Part shown: in pieces, positions 1-11,224 of the stretch
Numbering within the stretch: the first letter of the stretch is position 1
How the letters are laid out: each line of letters starts with the position of its first letter
NCBI GenBank assembly: GCA_043228905.1
Contig: JBHGNT010000002.1
Span: forward strand, 20,708,001 to 20,772,000
DNA length: 64,000 nt
Origin: Azolla caroliniana
Lineage: Eukaryota > Polypodiophyta
Reading direction: 5' to 3'
Notes under the pieces: model-generated
Told to the model about the DNA's origin: nothing
Database searches by the model: none
The model's input: only the letters and a program-made list of their open reading frames with translations
Position numbers and translations under genes: made by a program

Positions 1-2342
1 ATCTCAGTCTCGCTGACCTCATCGTCAGAGCTCGGATTGGAGTTGAGATCCGGAGTCGGAGGCAAGTACCAGGACGCGGACTCATCAAACACAACGTTGC
101 GGCTCACACGTGCTTGTTTGGTGCGCGGGTTATAACACTTATAATCCTTTTGCTCGTCCGAGTAACCGACCAAGATACATTTCTCGGCCTTCGCGTCCAC
201 CTTCCTCCATTTCTCCTTCGGCACATGCACATACGCAATGCTACCAAAAACTCGTAAGTGTCCCAGGTTCGGCTTCGTTCTGAAGTATAGCTCGTGCGCC
301 GACACTTTTTCTCCGATCCGATTCTGGATGTATATCGCGGTCCTTACCGCCTCGGCCTAGTAGAACTTGGGCAAGCTCTTCTCCTCCAGCATTGCCCGTG
401 CCGCTTCCACAACCGACCGATTTTTCCTCTCGGCCACGCCATTTTGCTCCGGCGTGTATCTACAACTGAATTCGTGCCGAATTCCCATCTGTTGTAGATA
501 ACCGTTGAATTGACCGGAAAAGTATTCCTTTCCGCCATCCAACCGCAGACACCTGATCTTTCTTCCTGTTTCCGTTTCCACGAACCCTTTGAGGTCCCGG
601 AAACAGTCGAAGACTTCGCTCTTCCTCTCAATGAGGTAGATCCACGTGTGCCACGTGTGCTATGTGTAGTCGTCGATGAAGGAGACGAAATATCGGCTCC
701 CGCCAAGACTAATATTTTTTGTCGGCCCCCACACATCGAAGTGTATCAAGTTGAGCTTGTTCCGACTCCGGTTACGCTCATTGGGGAAAGGAAGTCGGTG
801 TTGCTTCCCAAGCTGGCAGGCTTCACAAATTTTTGCCTTCCGGCCACTAAATTTGGGCAATCCGAACACCACTTGTTTCGATTGCAGGTCTTGAAGCTGC
901 TGGTAGTTGACGTGGCCTATCCGCTTGTGCCATAAGTCGATGTTCGACTCGACTTTTTGTCCCTTTGCAAACATTGCGGTGCCACCGTCAATAGAGTTGA
1001 GGATGAACATCCTCCCATCTCTATGCCCTTGCGCAATAACACGGCCTTCTTCCTCAATGAAGCACCCGAGGTGTGTAAACCGGACCTCCATCCCTTGGTC
1101 GACGACCTATCCGACCAACACCAAGTTCTTCGTGATTGTTGGGACGTGTAGCACGTTCATGAGTTTCCATTTCTGCCCGACATGGCTCAGGGGAACTTCA
1201 CCGACATTCACGATCGGATGCGGAGTGTCGTCTCCGGTTGCGACAACTCCCGGTTGCATTGGTTTTTCTAGGTACAAGAACCACTCCTTATGGCTTGTCA
1301 TGTGATTTGACGCGCCGGAGTCGACGTACCACACCTCATCCGATTTTGGGGTGCTCTGCTTCATTGAGTTTGCTTCGTGTCTCGTCACGAAGACTGACCC
1401 TTTTCCGGCTTCTCCACATCCTTCGGCGTAATGCGATCGTTGCCGATTTCCTTTGTTGGTCTGTCCGGAACTTGATCCGGAGCCAGTCCTCTCTGACTCG
1501 ACGCGCTTTTTCCAGCACTCGCTCTCCATGTGTCCTTTCTTACCATAGTACCAGCATTCCGCGGCGGATTTCCCTTGCCGGTTCTCGTTGCCTTGACTCC
1601 CCCTGTTTCCGAAGGGTCCGGAATTGTTGTCGGCGTCACTTCGGTGCCTTCTTCCTTGATCCCGTCGGCCGCCTCCATTGTGTACTGACTCGCCTCGTCC
1701 ACCGCGACCACAGGGCCTATCTCCCTCCGTGTACAGCATCTTGTTGTCGGCATGCGTGCTTGTCCACGCACCCGCGTGGTTCTCCTCTATAAGGAGCATC
1801 GATTGTAAGTCGAAAAACGACGGTGTATTCTCCCATGTACACACAGCAGTTCAGAACGCTTCGAACTTTGACGCCAAACCCCCGAGACAGACTTGGACCA
1901 TCTCGTTTTCCTCGATGTTCACATCAATGGAAGCTAAGGAGTCGCAGATGTCCTTGATCATTGAGGTATAGTCAGCCACCAACAAATCGCGTTGTCATAG
2001 GTTGCTCAACTCCTGTTGGAGCTGAAGCTTCCTGGCTGTGGTGCTCGCGGCAAAGATCTTCTTCAGATTTTCCCACGCAGCCTTTGGCGTTTTTGCATTC
2101 CAAACGTACCTTAATAGATGTTCACCCACACAAGACGCGAAACAGTACAACACTCTGCTCGCCGATTGTTCCCACGTCGGGAAGTCTTTGTGTGTCGATT
2201 CGGGTGCCGTGTCATTCGCTCCTTCGACATAGCTCCAGTAATCGTGCCCAAGCAGGTACTGGTGCATCTTGTAGGACCAAGATGTGTAGTTGGTTCTGTC
2301 GAGCTTCTCTGTCGGAAGCGAGCTAGCCATTCCTCTGTCCAT
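1..2342 (-). pseudogene. copia gag-pol, degenerate (gag, protease, integrase)
   Basis: Gag starts at 2342 with a UBN2/copia-type gag (TSWSYKMHQYLLGHDYW, then KTPKAAWENL). A zinc knuckle follows in which the second cysteine is lost (CWYYGKKGHMESEC). The aspartic protease is VDSGASNHM. The integrase zinc region has LWHKRIGHVNYQQL and CEACQLGKQHR, and the core has FDVWGP, LDGGKEYF and QNGVAERKN. The window ends in the integrase-RT linker. Defects seen: in-frame TGA codons in gag (near 1999 and 1845), a frame break between the gag blocks, another between the two integrase blocks near 580-660, and a TAG near 356. Not expressible as one protein. Confidence 0.88.
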
Positions 2343-2411
2343 CGGTTTTCTTTTTCTTCTTCGTTGGTTTTTCTTTAAGCAAAGTTGGCTGCAGAGGTTC
2401 TCAACCCTCGC

Positions 2412-2423
2412 GCTCTGATACCA
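2412..2423 (-). other. primer-binding site (initiator tRNA-Met type)
   Basis: On the minus strand TGGTATCAGAGC directly abuts the inner end of the LTR. This is the standard plant copia primer site, complementary to the 3' end of initiator tRNA-Met. It fixes the LTR boundary at 2424. Confidence 0.92.
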
Positions 2424-2877
2424 TGTGAAAGATTATGTGCGGAAGCAATATAGGAAACCGAACAACAGAAAACGCATGTTTAATGGAAAGCTTAGGTTTG
2501 CACAGTATGCACATGAGAGACAGAGAGAGACAGAAAATTCAAAAAACTAACACTCTATACATACATCGTGCTCAGTGAGCACCTTTTATACACGCCCTGA
2601 CAATGGGCTGACACAAGTACTGACAGTACTTGATTGCTCATAAATGAGCCTCGACTCTTACTCCCAAAACTATTCCTTACGAGGAATATCTCTCTAACGG
2701 CCTTTCGGTTTACGCACCGAAACGGCCTTCCTACACACCGGTCTGCGTACCAGTTTACGCATCCGTTTTACGCACCGGTCCAGCCTAACCGATCCGGTCC
2801 CAACCGATCCGATCCCAACTGATCCGGTCCTCGGCTTGCTCAGCCGATCCGGCCGATGTTGAGCTTGTCTCTCAACA
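2424..2877 (-). repeat. 5' LTR of the copia element (454 bp)
   Basis: It begins TGTTGAGAGACAAGC and ends CTTTCACA on the minus strand, with TG...CA ends, and is bounded inside by the primer-binding site. Related LTRs at 12766-13203 and 62650-63110 share the start, the GTGCTCA...GAGCAC block and the end. A TATA-like run (own strand GTATAAAAGGTGCTC) lies near 2585. Confidence 0.9.
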
Positions 2878-3213
2878 TCTATGTTTTATCCTTATATAGA
2901 CAGCCCGACCCTCTACTAAACATCCTCTGCCTGTGAATGTTGCATTATACTTAGCTTTCATTGCTATGAGTACTCCCCCATGAATTTGTCTGTCCCCCAT
3001 AGCTGCCGACCATGTATTGGTCCAACTCCTAGGGCAAATGTTTCCAATTTTTTCAATCTTATCCCCATCTAGATGATGCTCTTGCACCATGATAACATCA
3101 GGCACTATTGCCTCAGTGCATCGCTGAATTTCAGTAGCTAATACATTCTTCTTCATGTGGAATTGGCTACCACCAATTCCTTGTATATTCCATGTTAGCA
3201 AGCTAAGATTCAT
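2878..3213 (-). pseudogene. LINE ORF2, endonuclease N-terminus
   Basis: The reading from 3213 opens with LLTWNIQGIGG, the typical opening of plant L1 ORF2 apurinic-type endonucleases (WN.QG strand). It continues with IMVQEHHLDGDKI, where the E is the metal-binding glutamate, and GGVLIAMKAKY. It is cut after about 110 residues by the copia LTR. RT and RNase H are not in the window. Confidence 0.8.
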
Positions 3214-5090
3214 TTCAGCATATACCTCTTTAGTGGCCCAGCCAATGCATTTTCAGCTTCCACTAGGTTCCCTAAGATCATATCTTGGAGATTATCCTCT
3301 TCTAGTGTCACCATTTCAAGGTGGTATACCATGAATTCTGTGATCATTCGAGGCAACTTCCTAAATTTCACATTTATATAGCATATGCCTTGCTCATTCA
3401 CCTTGCCCGAGCTCCATATCATGGCATCTTTTCATTTTCACACTTATTGCGGTACCATATGTTGAATCTACATGAGCACCCATTTGTTGTTCCAACCATC
3501 CGAGTGCTTCTTCTCTGTTGTGGAGCTCCTTATTTCCCGCAACCAGCATATAGGACAATCCAACGATTTGATCTTCGTCCTCACAATTACTATAGATATT
3601 GATTCTACGCATGTTTTCCTTCTTCATCTCAACCCCACACATTTCCTTGAACTACTTTCTGCCTGTCAGTTTCAATTTGATTTGTTGCCCAGTATTTGAT
3701 AGGGGGGTCACTTTGTATTGAGGATTCCATTTCACTCTTGACCATTTATGCATACCTTTATTTTTCTCCATCCCATTCTCTTCCTCTTTTCTAGCACGCA
3801 TGTGCCTTTTCATTTTTGCTATCCCCTTAATATGTTGGGTTGTCACTAGCGACTTATCTTGTTCTTTCAAGGGGCTTATATCGTTTTGATTTCTTATTTC
3901 ATACATTCTTGATGCATCTGATTAGTTTCAAACACTAACACATTGTCTTCCTGCTGCAATGTCTGCATATCATTAATAACATTCACAAAGTTGCTCTCTG
4001 TATGTGACTTTGATCTTGCTTCCTTGTCATTAGCTATGTTTTCATTGTCCTCTAAGGTTAAGAATTCATATTTGTTGCTAAGTGGAAGCCATTCTTGTCC
4101 GAGCATAATTTTTTGTTTTCCTTTATTGTTCATATACTTCCATCCATCTTCATTCATCCGCATTGCATGGTTTGTTCTCATATTTTTCTGTTGTGTCAAA
4201 CTTGTTGGGCTTTTCCATCCATGCTTCCCATTTCTACGATGCATGATCTCCTTACCTTTAGGGAATTCTCGGGCCATATGCCCCATTTGTCTACATACAA
4301 AGCATTGCCCTGGAAGTCCGGCATATTCCACTGGTTGTACATGGTCAGGCATTAGTTTGCTGCTTAGCACCATTGTTTGTGGTAAGGCCTTTACATCAGA
4401 GACAATTAGTTTCATCCTCGGCGTTTCACTTACTCTCTCTGCAAATGTTTTTTCCAAACATTGCCCTCCCATACTCTTCCCAATGGTTGGGAGAAAGGAC
4501 TCCCATTACTTAGGTAAACAAGGGAAAAAGGTCGTTATTACTATTGGATTTCCTACACAAGCATTTGCTTTACACATGTCGAAGTCGACATCCCATTTGA
4601 ATACATATGCTCTTGCATTGTGCCATGTCAACGGACTGCTCTCGATAATTTTGCATATATTCATTTCAGGCATCACAGTAACATGGTAAAACCCCTTTCC
4701 CATAAATGTGAAGTCCTTCATTCTTCCAAGGTTTTCTTGCAGGCAACTTTGCAACCAATCATGCAACAACAGGCGATTCGGTCGACTACCCACCACTTTC
4801 ACCACAAATGATTCCTGTCTAAGTCTTATGATTTCACTCTCCATGATGCATTCTTCTTCCGAGGAGAGAACGAAGGCTCCCATAACTTGCATTGAGTTAT
4901 CACCTAGCCTATTCATCCCCTCTATCCCCTGTTCCAGATCATCATCATAAGCATTAGAGGTTTGATCCTCACATACCTGCGTCCCCTTGTTGGCAAGAGG
5001 GTTTCGAGCTGCAGTTCGTGCAGCCTCCGATGGTTCTGAGACATTGGTTGATGCCCCCTTTGTTGTCATCACTGTTGTCATGACCGCCAT
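3210..5090 (-). pseudogene. LINE ORF1 (DUF4283-like, zinc knuckle), frame-broken
   Basis: Blocks on the minus strand at 5090-4506, 4472-3894, 3906-3652, 3642-3394 and 3422-3210 follow each other in shifting frames. The first has the DUF4283-like pattern of plant LINE/nucleic-acid binding proteins (VVKVVGSRPNR, CLQENLG, FTFMGKGFYHV, WDVDFDM). The second carries GLPGQCFVCRQMGHMAREF, a CCHC knuckle whose last cysteine is replaced by phenylalanine. The role in a live element is RNA binding. At least three frame breaks are present. Confidence 0.7.
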
Positions 5091-5379
5091 CCCTTCGAGC
5101 TGTTGTTCGTGCAGTCTCCCGACGAGCTCCTCCTGTTGTTCGTGCAGCTTCCCGATGAGCTCCTCCTGTTGTTCGTCTATCGTCCTTCGAATTGTCTAAA
5201 AAATTGTGAGAATTTTCATTTGTATATTTGTTATAACTTATACCTTACATTGGTTTAAATTAATCTAATCCAATGTAAAGGTCATTCATTAATGATTTAA
5301 TTATATGTTGTGGTCTATTGGTGAAGTTTTTGTAATCTATCCCAAAATTTGCGGGTGTAAGATGTAATTAAATGAAAAT

Positions 5380-5590
5380 AATCTTTTTGTTCCTTGATCA
5401 TCACCTACAAATAGAGACCTAATGTTTGTTCTCACACATGCAACGTGCACTTCACAACATCTTTTTGTAAATATTTTGATGGGGAAATCTTTTTGTTCCT
5501 TGATCATCACCACAAATAGAGGCCTAATGTTTGTTCTCCCACATGCAACATGCACTTCACAACATCTTTCTGTAGATATTTTGATGGGGA
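5380..5590. repeat. two-copy tandem duplication, period about 106 bp
   Basis: The blocks starting at 5380 and 5486 repeat the same string of words: AATCTTTTTGTTCC, TGATCATCACC, AATAGAG, CTAATGTTTGTTC, ACTTCACAACATCTTT, TTTTGATGGGG. A handful of substitutions and one small gap separate them. Short reading frames across it are by-products of the repeat. Confidence 0.85.
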
Positions 5591-6158
5591 AAGGAAAAAC
5601 ATCATCTTTGGGAACAAAAGAATATCGTTGCACCGAATCTTTCAAGAATTAGGGTGATTTTGGTCAACTATGTCACAATGCACACCGTCATCGATATACA
5701 AGCAAAGTGTTGTGAGAAATGAGGTCAAAGTAAATATGAAATACAAAACAATAGGTAGGACGGTGATGCATGTGGCTACTTCCTTGTTGAAAGATAGTTG
5801 TCAAAGAATGAAAGTAGTGGTTGATCCATGTTTTAAACATTTAAGAGGAACTAGTCACACCTTCACTAAAAATACATGAGGGAAGCTTTGAGTGTGTGGG
5901 GGTGAGTTCCTTTTTCTAGAGATAACGTGTGTTGACCCGGAGCTTATAAAGCTTATTTTCACATATATAAGTGTGAATTAGCTTAGCTAACATAAACATG
6001 ATGTATTTTTCCATTTTATTTTTTAACTTACTTTATTAAGTCTCTTGATTAACGTCCTTAGGATTTAGTACGTTGAAGTAATCGACACGTTTGCAACATG
6101 CTTAAGGATGGTTGACATTGTTCTTACCAAACTCATCCCCAATAAGCTAGATGCCAAC
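5591..6158. other. AT-rich intergenic stretch
   Basis: No supportable gene. A 69-codon open frame (5670-5879, plus) has no recognisable domain and no introns or flanking signals that I can see. Confidence 0.4.
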
Positions 6159-6497
6159 TAACAATCGGCAACGGTTCGGTTCAGTTTGAGATTGTCAAAA
6201 CCGAACCATTTAAAATTTTTGAAACTTGAATCGAACCGAACTGAACCACGAAACCGTTAAACCGAAACGTTTAAAAAAATCTAAACCGTTAAATATTTCA
6301 TTATTTTAAAATTTAAAGATTTTCCTAAAATGTGAGAACAAGGCTTCAAATGATAAGTTTGTTTTTTTTTTTTTTTTAAAGAAATAAAAAACCGCTAAAC
6401 TATTTAAACCGTGGTTTCTATCCACTTAAACCGTTAAGTTATTAAGCCGTGATTTCGTGGTCCGGTTCAATTCAAACTGAATCGTTGCAGACTGTTA
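6159..6497. mobile_element. hAT-like MITE (339 bp)
   Basis: Terminal inverted repeats: left end TAACAATCGGCAACGGTTC, reverse complement of the right end TAACAGTCTGCAACGATTC. The flanks are ATGCCAAC (6151-6158) and ATGCCAAT (6498-6505), an 8-bp target duplication with one mismatch, as hAT elements leave. The interior is AT-rich with repeated AACCG words (AAACCGTTAAACCG), a T/A run and no coding capacity, so it is non-autonomous. Confidence 0.75.
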
Positions 6498-6711
6498 ATG
6501 CCAATCTAAATCTCCAAACACAACCTCGATGTGGGAGAACTTCACAAGGTAAGAAGTGCACTTGAGGTAGCACCACTTCAAGGATAACATAGGAGGCCAC
6601 CTTTCTTCAACATAAATGCTTCAATAAACACAACTAGCCTTGTTGGACTTCTTGTTCAACATCAAATAAAACCCTGACCAATAAGTTCTTATTCTCTAAA
6701 TGTGGCCACCA

Positions 6712-7181
6712 TGTGATAGCAAGGTTCGAACTTGTGACATATGCGTACATATGCTATATATTTATTATATTGTAATATAATATAATAATCAGTAAAATCC
6801 TAGAACATTCTAGAACTTCCTAAAACGTTACTAGAACTTCTTGAAACATTCTAGAACTTCCTAGAACATTCTAGAAAAACCTTCAATGCTCCACACTATA
6901 TATGAAGCCCCCTCACTCTTTTCGCACCATTCTAGTTCAACATCAATTTCAAGTTCTCCAAGTAAGCTCTCTCGAGTCTCTTGTATCTCTTTATCTTAGT
7001 ACATATTTCCTTCAATCATTACTCTGTCTCTCTTTATCCATCTGTCTACCACTATCTCACTTATTTCCTTTAACTATCATTTTTCTCCCACAAGCTCTAT
7101 TCACTAGTATCTCATCTATCCCTTTTATCATCACTATTTCTCTTAGTCTTTCTATTCCCATCTTGTCTTGGTTCTAACACC
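6712..7181 (+). repeat. LTR-like block, relative of the chromovirus LTRs
   Basis: It starts TGTGATAGCAAGGTTCG and ends TTGGTTCTAACA, like the LTR starts (TGTCAT...ATGGCAAGACTCG) and ends (CTCCTAACA) of the gypsy copies at 38673 and 43493. It contains repeated TCTAGAAC words, a TATA-like CTATATATGAAG and a CT-rich 3' half with CTTAGTAC. No internal coding sequence adjoins it, so a solo LTR is likely. CACCA precedes it and CACCA occurs at 7180-7184, overlapping the end by 2 bp, so the target duplication is ambiguous. Confidence 0.55.
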
Positions 7182-7188
7182 AACTTTG

Positions 7189-7540
7189 TCACGAGTAGAA
7201 AATATACACAAGAGAGTAGAAGATAATGAAAGGGATGAGTTGATTAATTGAAAGACTCTATAGCTGGTGTTGTTCACCTTGATTATAATCTAGGTGAACA
7301 CACATATTTATACAAGTTCTGAGATTGAATATCTCTAGAATATACCTAAGAAATATCTCTAGAATATACCATAGAACATTTCTAGAATATAATAAAGACT
7401 AGAATATTCTATATGCTAGACTATATAATATTAACCATATACAATTTATATATAATTTAAGGGTTTCCAAATGGTTTATCTAATATTACATATTGGGTGT
7501 GTTATAGGTTAAAGGTTCGAGTCACATCTTAGATGTGACA
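7189..7540 (-). repeat. LTR-like block, minus strand, probable solo LTR
   Basis: Own-strand start TGTCACATCTAAG and end CTACTCGTGACA, bounded by AACTT (7184-7188) and ATCTT (7541-7545), a 5-bp duplication with one mismatch. It shares the TCTAGAATAT-type words and the tRNA-like GGTTCGAGTC near its 5' end with the chromovirus LTRs. It lies head-on against the block at 6712-7181. Confidence 0.5.
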
Positions 7541-8092
7541 ATCTTACCCATTGCTTGTTAAATAAGAGTTTTGAGATAATAGTTAATCCAAGGTTGTTCT
7601 ATCCTTTCATTACCGTTGGACACACTTGATCTATGAAACTCACCACCAATAATGTGCATTTGTGGTTCTCAAGTGGCAATAATGAGTTTTGTAAGGCCAC
7701 CATGGTAATGTAAGTAATATCTTCACCCCTTAACATTTTAGGCATGAGAAGCAAGCAAAAAGATCCAAAAGACACGTAATAACATAATTTTGTGCTCCGG
7801 TTGCATGCAAGATACATGGGATTTTGGTTTTTAAGATGGGATGCAACAACATACTTGCTTCATGATGTATCAATAGACTCCTCTAAGAGTGAGGCCTTTT
7901 TGCAATGAAAATGTATCATGACATGGTAAAAATGTGGAGGCTCATGCTTCACACATTATACTACTTATGTTGCACCTAACTACAAAATCATATTCTTCAC
8001 TGAAAGGGGAAACCACACACGTCAATATATGTTAAAGCCCATCCCGTTGTCTATCATCGTAACCTTTTCTTCTATGCAATTTAGCTCACACT
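7541..8092. other. intergenic, no gene seen
   Basis: No recognisable coding or RNA gene. The 72-codon minus frame at 7599-7817 shows no domain. Confidence 0.4.
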
Positions 8093-8380
8093 CACTACAA
8101 TGTGAGATAGTGTTACATGCAAAACTTACCTAATGATTAATTATTTAACCATAATTGATCATGAGATAAGTTTGGATTATGCACGTGGCAGACAAGTAAT
8201 TAGGGCACAAGTGATGAGAGTAGTCAACTACGCACACTACGGTGTGAGATAGTGTTACGTGCAAAACCTATCCCATTATCAAATATTTCACCATAATTGA
8301 TCATGAGATAGGTTTTGGTTATGCATGTAACAAATGAGCTATTAGGGCACAAGTGATGAGAATAATCGACTATGCACACT
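8093..8380. repeat. tandem duplication, period about 142 bp, each unit with an inverted repeat
   Basis: Units start at 8093 (CACTACAATGTGAGATAGTG) and 8235 (CACTACGGTGTGAGATAGTG). Within each, TGCAAAACCTATC is mirrored by GATAGGTTTTGGTTATGCA around CCATAATTGATCATG, so a unit can fold into a hairpin. It resembles a duplicated small foldback element. Confidence 0.75.
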
Positions 8381-8521
8381 ATGCCTTAAACAAGTTTGGA
8401 AATGCAAATCAATATATTCTAGAACCCACTTTTAACTACAAGTTTAGGTTTTCTATGAGGCGCCTTTTTATCCTGTTTGATCACATTTGACTTTTCTTTC
8501 CACACAGCTTCAACCAAACCT

Positions 8522-9040
8522 ATCTCTCTCTCTCTCTCGATCGATGGAAACACACAATTGTATTTATTTAAATAATTGTGTGTGAAAAACGCTACTTACA
8601 ATGGGTGTCACAATGGAGTATGGTCACCCACTAGCTATATGGGTAATGGAACATGTCAAATTGCCAATAGGCAAGATGAACACTCCACTGAAGAAAGAAT
8701 TTCCACTTGCTCCAATAAAGAAAATTGTCACATTAGTACTCCCTTCAACTTTCGTAGATATGCTTTGACTCTATACCTACCATCAAATGCAAAAGCACTG
8801 CACATATGTATCCCAATTATGCCCAATACCTCAAACATAGGAAAACGATTTCCATTGAGGAGATTCAACAGAGCAATGATACAAAAGATTAGTAGTCACT
8901 TGTAAGATGATGTTTGATGCTATAAACACCAATCAATCCACAATTACTCTTCTATTTGTAAAGGTAAAGGACCTTGCACCAATGCAATATTTTGTAGTTG
9001 TTGTTAGATAAACCCATAAAATTAGGCGAGATGCGTAATA
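8522..9040 (-). mobile_element. LINE 3' end, internally deleted copy
   Basis: Closely similar to 45372-46250 but lacking about 360 bp: the text jumps from AACGATTTCCATT straight to GAGATTCAACAGAGC. Its own 3' end lies at the left, with a small hairpin (ACACACAATT...AATTGTGTGT) followed by a (GA)n tail, CT on the plus strand at 8522-8539. No ORF survives. Confidence 0.7.
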
Positions 9041-9486
9041 AGTGTTGCACTACAACAAACTCCAAAATTCTTTGAGATGGAGCCTCAACTATATCTCCCA
9101 CCTCTTTGACCCCCAAACGAAACAAAGAAACAATCTCTGCTTTCTAGGCTAACATAATAACTGTGACGGCACAAGTAATATCTTTCTCTCTCTTTCGCTC
9201 TCTCTCTCTCAACTATGTTTCGTAAACAAGTTTAGGAGTTTGGCATTGATCACACTTTGATACAATGCTTTGTCGTTAATTACATTTGAGTAAGTTTTCC
9301 ATGTATCTTCAACCCAACCCAATCCTTGCACGAATTTTCCTTTTGAGTAACAATGTGCACTCTCAATTGTATCATTCATTTGTAAAGTTCTTCAACATTG
9401 AGAATCACTACTCACTTTCCCTTGGATTACATGACAACATTATATTTTTATCTCATAGCTCATATGTGACATCCAAAGTCCATAAT

Positions 9487-9489
<3 letters not shown>

Positions 9490-9529
<40 letters not shown>
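9490..9529. repeat. (TC)n microsatellite
   Basis: About 20 uninterrupted TC dinucleotides. Shorter TC runs lie nearby at about 9182-9220 and 10374-10386. Confidence 0.95.
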
Positions 9530-9532
<3 letters not shown>

Positions 9533-9584
9533 CTCACTTTCCACTCTATAGTTTATGCTTGTGATGAGCCAAAATTAATAAAGG

Positions 9585-9710
9585 TAAATTGTGCATTATG
9601 TACAATAAAGACCTAATAGAAACTATGAAAAGCTTTAAATACCTTGGTCTTGAAGTTTCCTCAAATCATAGATGGAATGAATGTGTGAAACAAGGAAACA
9701 ACATATAACG
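9585..9710 (+). pseudogene. RTE-like LINE reverse-transcriptase scrap
   Basis: Plus-strand translation contains SFKYLGLEVSSNHRWNEC. This is the motif just after the RT catalytic region of RTE-type non-LTR elements (FKYLG...V....W). It is only about 40 residues long and has no neighbours, so it is a decayed fragment. Confidence 0.5.
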
Positions 9711-10842
9711 ATACATGCGAGAGCCAATCCCATTATCTACCATCCAAATGATTGCTTCTATATTATTTTTTTCCATAGTTATAAATATTTAGGTAATGTA
9801 TGCGAAGTATTTTAAAAGTTTTCAACCTTTTTTTAAATCCATTGAATATGTATTCTAAAGAGAAAATATGTAGAATACGTGTAGCATATGTACTTTAAGT
9901 ACTTATATTTGTGTTGCACTTAACCATTGTTCTTCGACCATTTTTATTTTTATTTTTAGGAAACTAATATACCTATTAAATACACTAAATATGTAGAATA
10001 CATTACATACTTAGGAACGTTTTGAAATGGTGGTTTTAAAATGTAGAATACGTGTTAAATATGTCAAAGTATTCTAAACATAAAATGTGCATTATAACAA
10101 CTATGCTTAATTCACACTCATTTCCATGTGAGACAAGACATTTAGGTTTTGCCCTAAAAAAGTTTGAAAGTTTGAGTATCACACTTTAATATAATGCTTT
10201 GCCTTTGCTCACACTCAACTATGCTTTCCCCACACCATTAATCCAACCTCATCCTTGCACGAATTTCGCTTATATTATAGGTTGCACTGTCATTTGCAAT
10301 ACTCACTTTCACATGATAACGTTATATTTGTGGTCTCATGAGTCATAATTGACCACTTGAGAATATAATAATCTCTCTCTCTCTCTAACACACACACGAT
10401 TAAAAGTAAGTGCTTTACTAACATTTTCATCAATCACTTGTATTAATCTTGTTTAACTTAATTAACAGAGTTTTGCTTGCTCTGTTTTTTTACCAATAAG
10501 TGGTTTCTAGTGTTAGTTATTCATCATTCTCAAAGATGCTACAAGGGTTTGTCCTAATGATTAATATGTTCGTTATTATCTTAGGAACAATTATTGTTTG
10601 TTCCTACCCATGTTGTTGATAATAGGGTAGAAAAATTCTAGATCCACACATGACCTCTATGAGGAGGTATAACTTTGGCTAAGATTAGGACATGCACTTG
10701 GTGTTACTCACCTTGAGTCGACACGGTCACAATTGCAAAACACAAAAGGTGAGGATAACAATGTTTTTATGTTGTTTCATAAAGTGAAAAGTTGTATGGT
10801 TGCTTGGTAGAACTCCATGGTTGACAATGCAACACAATTAAA
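9711..10842. other. AT-rich intergenic, no gene seen
   Basis: Only simple-repeat runs (CT near 10374, CA near 10386) and no coding signal. Confidence 0.4.
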
Positions 10843-11224
10843 AGTGAGTACCTAAGAAACTTTCACTCCAAATTTCTTCATCCATAATATAAATATTACC
10901 AATTCATAAGATCTTAACATATACTTTCATATTCTTATTGGCATGGGTAATGTTGGATAGCAAAATGATAACATATTGTTACAATTTTCAAAGTATCATA
11001 CATATGATCTTAATGAATGTCATATCAACTAGTGAGTACCTAAGAAAACTTTCACCCCAAATTTCTTCATCCATAATATAAATATTACCAATTCTTAAGA
11101 TCTTAACATATACTTTCATATTCTTATTGGCATGGGTAATGTTGGATAGCAAGCAAAGTGATAACATATTGTTACAATTTTCAAGGAATGATGCATATGA
11201 TCTTAATGAATGTCATATCAACTA
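10843..11224. repeat. tandem duplication, period about 188 bp
   Basis: The sequence from AGTGAGTACCTAAGAAAC at 10843 is repeated from 11031 with only a few substitutions and a small insertion (GCAAGCAAAG). Shared words include TTCTTCATCCATAATATA and CATGGGTAATGTTGG. The high identity suggests a recent local duplication. Confidence 0.9.

Larger units (their letters stand above)
1..2877 (-). mobile_element. Ty1/copia retrotransposon, 5' part, truncated by window edge
   Basis: Seen: reading the minus strand there is an LTR (2424-2877), a primer-binding site directly against it, then gag, protease and integrase homology running off the left edge of the window. The element stands inside a LINE: endonuclease homology resumes at 2878, immediately outside the LTR. 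The base run TCTAT at 2878-2882 is the expected target duplication, but its partner lies outside the window. In-frame stops and frame shifts show the copy is dead. The same LTR family recurs at 12766-13203 and 62650-63110. Confidence 0.9.
2878..5210 (-). mobile_element. L1-type LINE, 5' portion, interrupted by copia LTR
   Basis: ORF1 with a DUF4283-like domain and a knuckle is followed by the start of an ORF2 endonuclease, both on the minus strand. The sequence stops abruptly at 2877/2878 where the copia LTR begins, so the rest of ORF2 presumably lies beyond the left window edge. Frame breaks in ORF1 show it is inactive. Confidence 0.8.
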
